This document shows, one piece after another, positions 63,872 to 64,000 of a stretch of DNA of 64,000 bases. The DNA is taken from contig MEHQ01000823.1 of the NCBI GenBank assembly GCA_008828725.1, positions 428,339-492,338 of the forward strand, written 5' to 3'. The first letter of the stretch is position 1. The number at the start of each line of letters is the position of its first letter. The position numbers and the translations under genes were made by a program. This DNA comes from Saccharina japonica (Eukaryota > Sar > Phaeophyceae > Laminariales > Laminariaceae). The notes below the pieces were generated by a model. That model was given only the letters and a program-made list of their open reading frames with translations. It ran no database searches and was not told the origin of the DNA.

Positions 63872-64000
63872 GGCATTCCGACAGACAACCAAGTCCAAAA
63901 AGTGTAAGGTATGCCTGGTTCTCTATTATCCCGCTGTATGGTCTCCTTAACGACGCAACGCGGCATGCAGATGTCAGTCCTGGCGCTTTCGCATTGTGGC

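Noticed and set aside
1..64000. CRISPR arrays, operons or bacterial defence systems
   Set aside because: Repeats here lack spacer-like regular unique segments, and the coding style and splice signals are eukaryotic.

Overview
The window is eukaryotic nuclear DNA and is dominated by transposons. It shows no operons, no bacterial-type ribosome sites and only sparse coding. Plausible host exons have GT-AG borders, there is a TTAGGG-type interstitial tract, and the LINE and Ty3/Gypsy remnants have a style I associate with brown algae (stramenopiles). The brown-alga assignment is an inference from recalled family resemblance, not a demonstrated placement.

Layout: 0.1-0.5 kb holds two miniature elements. 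From 0.64 to 12.1 kb, minus strand, lies one long Ty3/Gypsy retrotransposon: Gag, a broken zinc knuckle, a NADAR (YbiA/DUF1768) domain, aspartic protease, reverse transcriptase (RT), RNase H, a Pro/Ser-rich linker, integrase, a chromodomain-like segment, a C-terminal 'WYK/LWWLG' module, a 3' region with a 92-bp minisatellite, and a probable 3' LTR. It is decayed: RT motif A has Asn for Asp, and several stops are one transition away from Gln, Arg or Trp codons. 13.6-14.9 kb is a dead LINE. 20.07-20.98 kb (minus) is the best host coding exon, a VWD/Root-cap-like secreted protein. 25.7-26.6 kb (minus) has possible cysteine-rich host exons. 29.6-31.0 kb is a TIR element with an exact 7-bp target duplication and a broken zinc-finger/acidic ORF. 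It is followed by exactly nine copies of a 346-bp satellite (31.25-34.36 kb). 36.0-36.4 kb is a complete 370-bp TRIM element. 39-41 kb carries an inverted pair of MITEs related to the TIR element. 41.67-41.82 kb is an assembly gap. 44.7-45.0 kb is a foldback element made of TCGCGA palindromes around a telomere-like core. 45.3-46.6 kb (minus) is the 3' end and 58.0-62.9 kb (plus) the 5' end of two further copies of related Ty3/Gypsy elements. 47-50 kb has dispersed 40-bp minisatellites. 53.4-53.8 kb has a small ORF resembling phage-type DNA methyltransferases.

The pieces do not form a pathway. What links them is retroelement biology: three related Ty3/Gypsy copies cross-validate one another (Gag, C-terminal module, LTR), and the TRIM uses the same 17-base primer-binding site as the 58-kb element. 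The most notable observation is the NADAR domain built into the Ty3/Gypsy polyprotein between nucleocapsid and protease.
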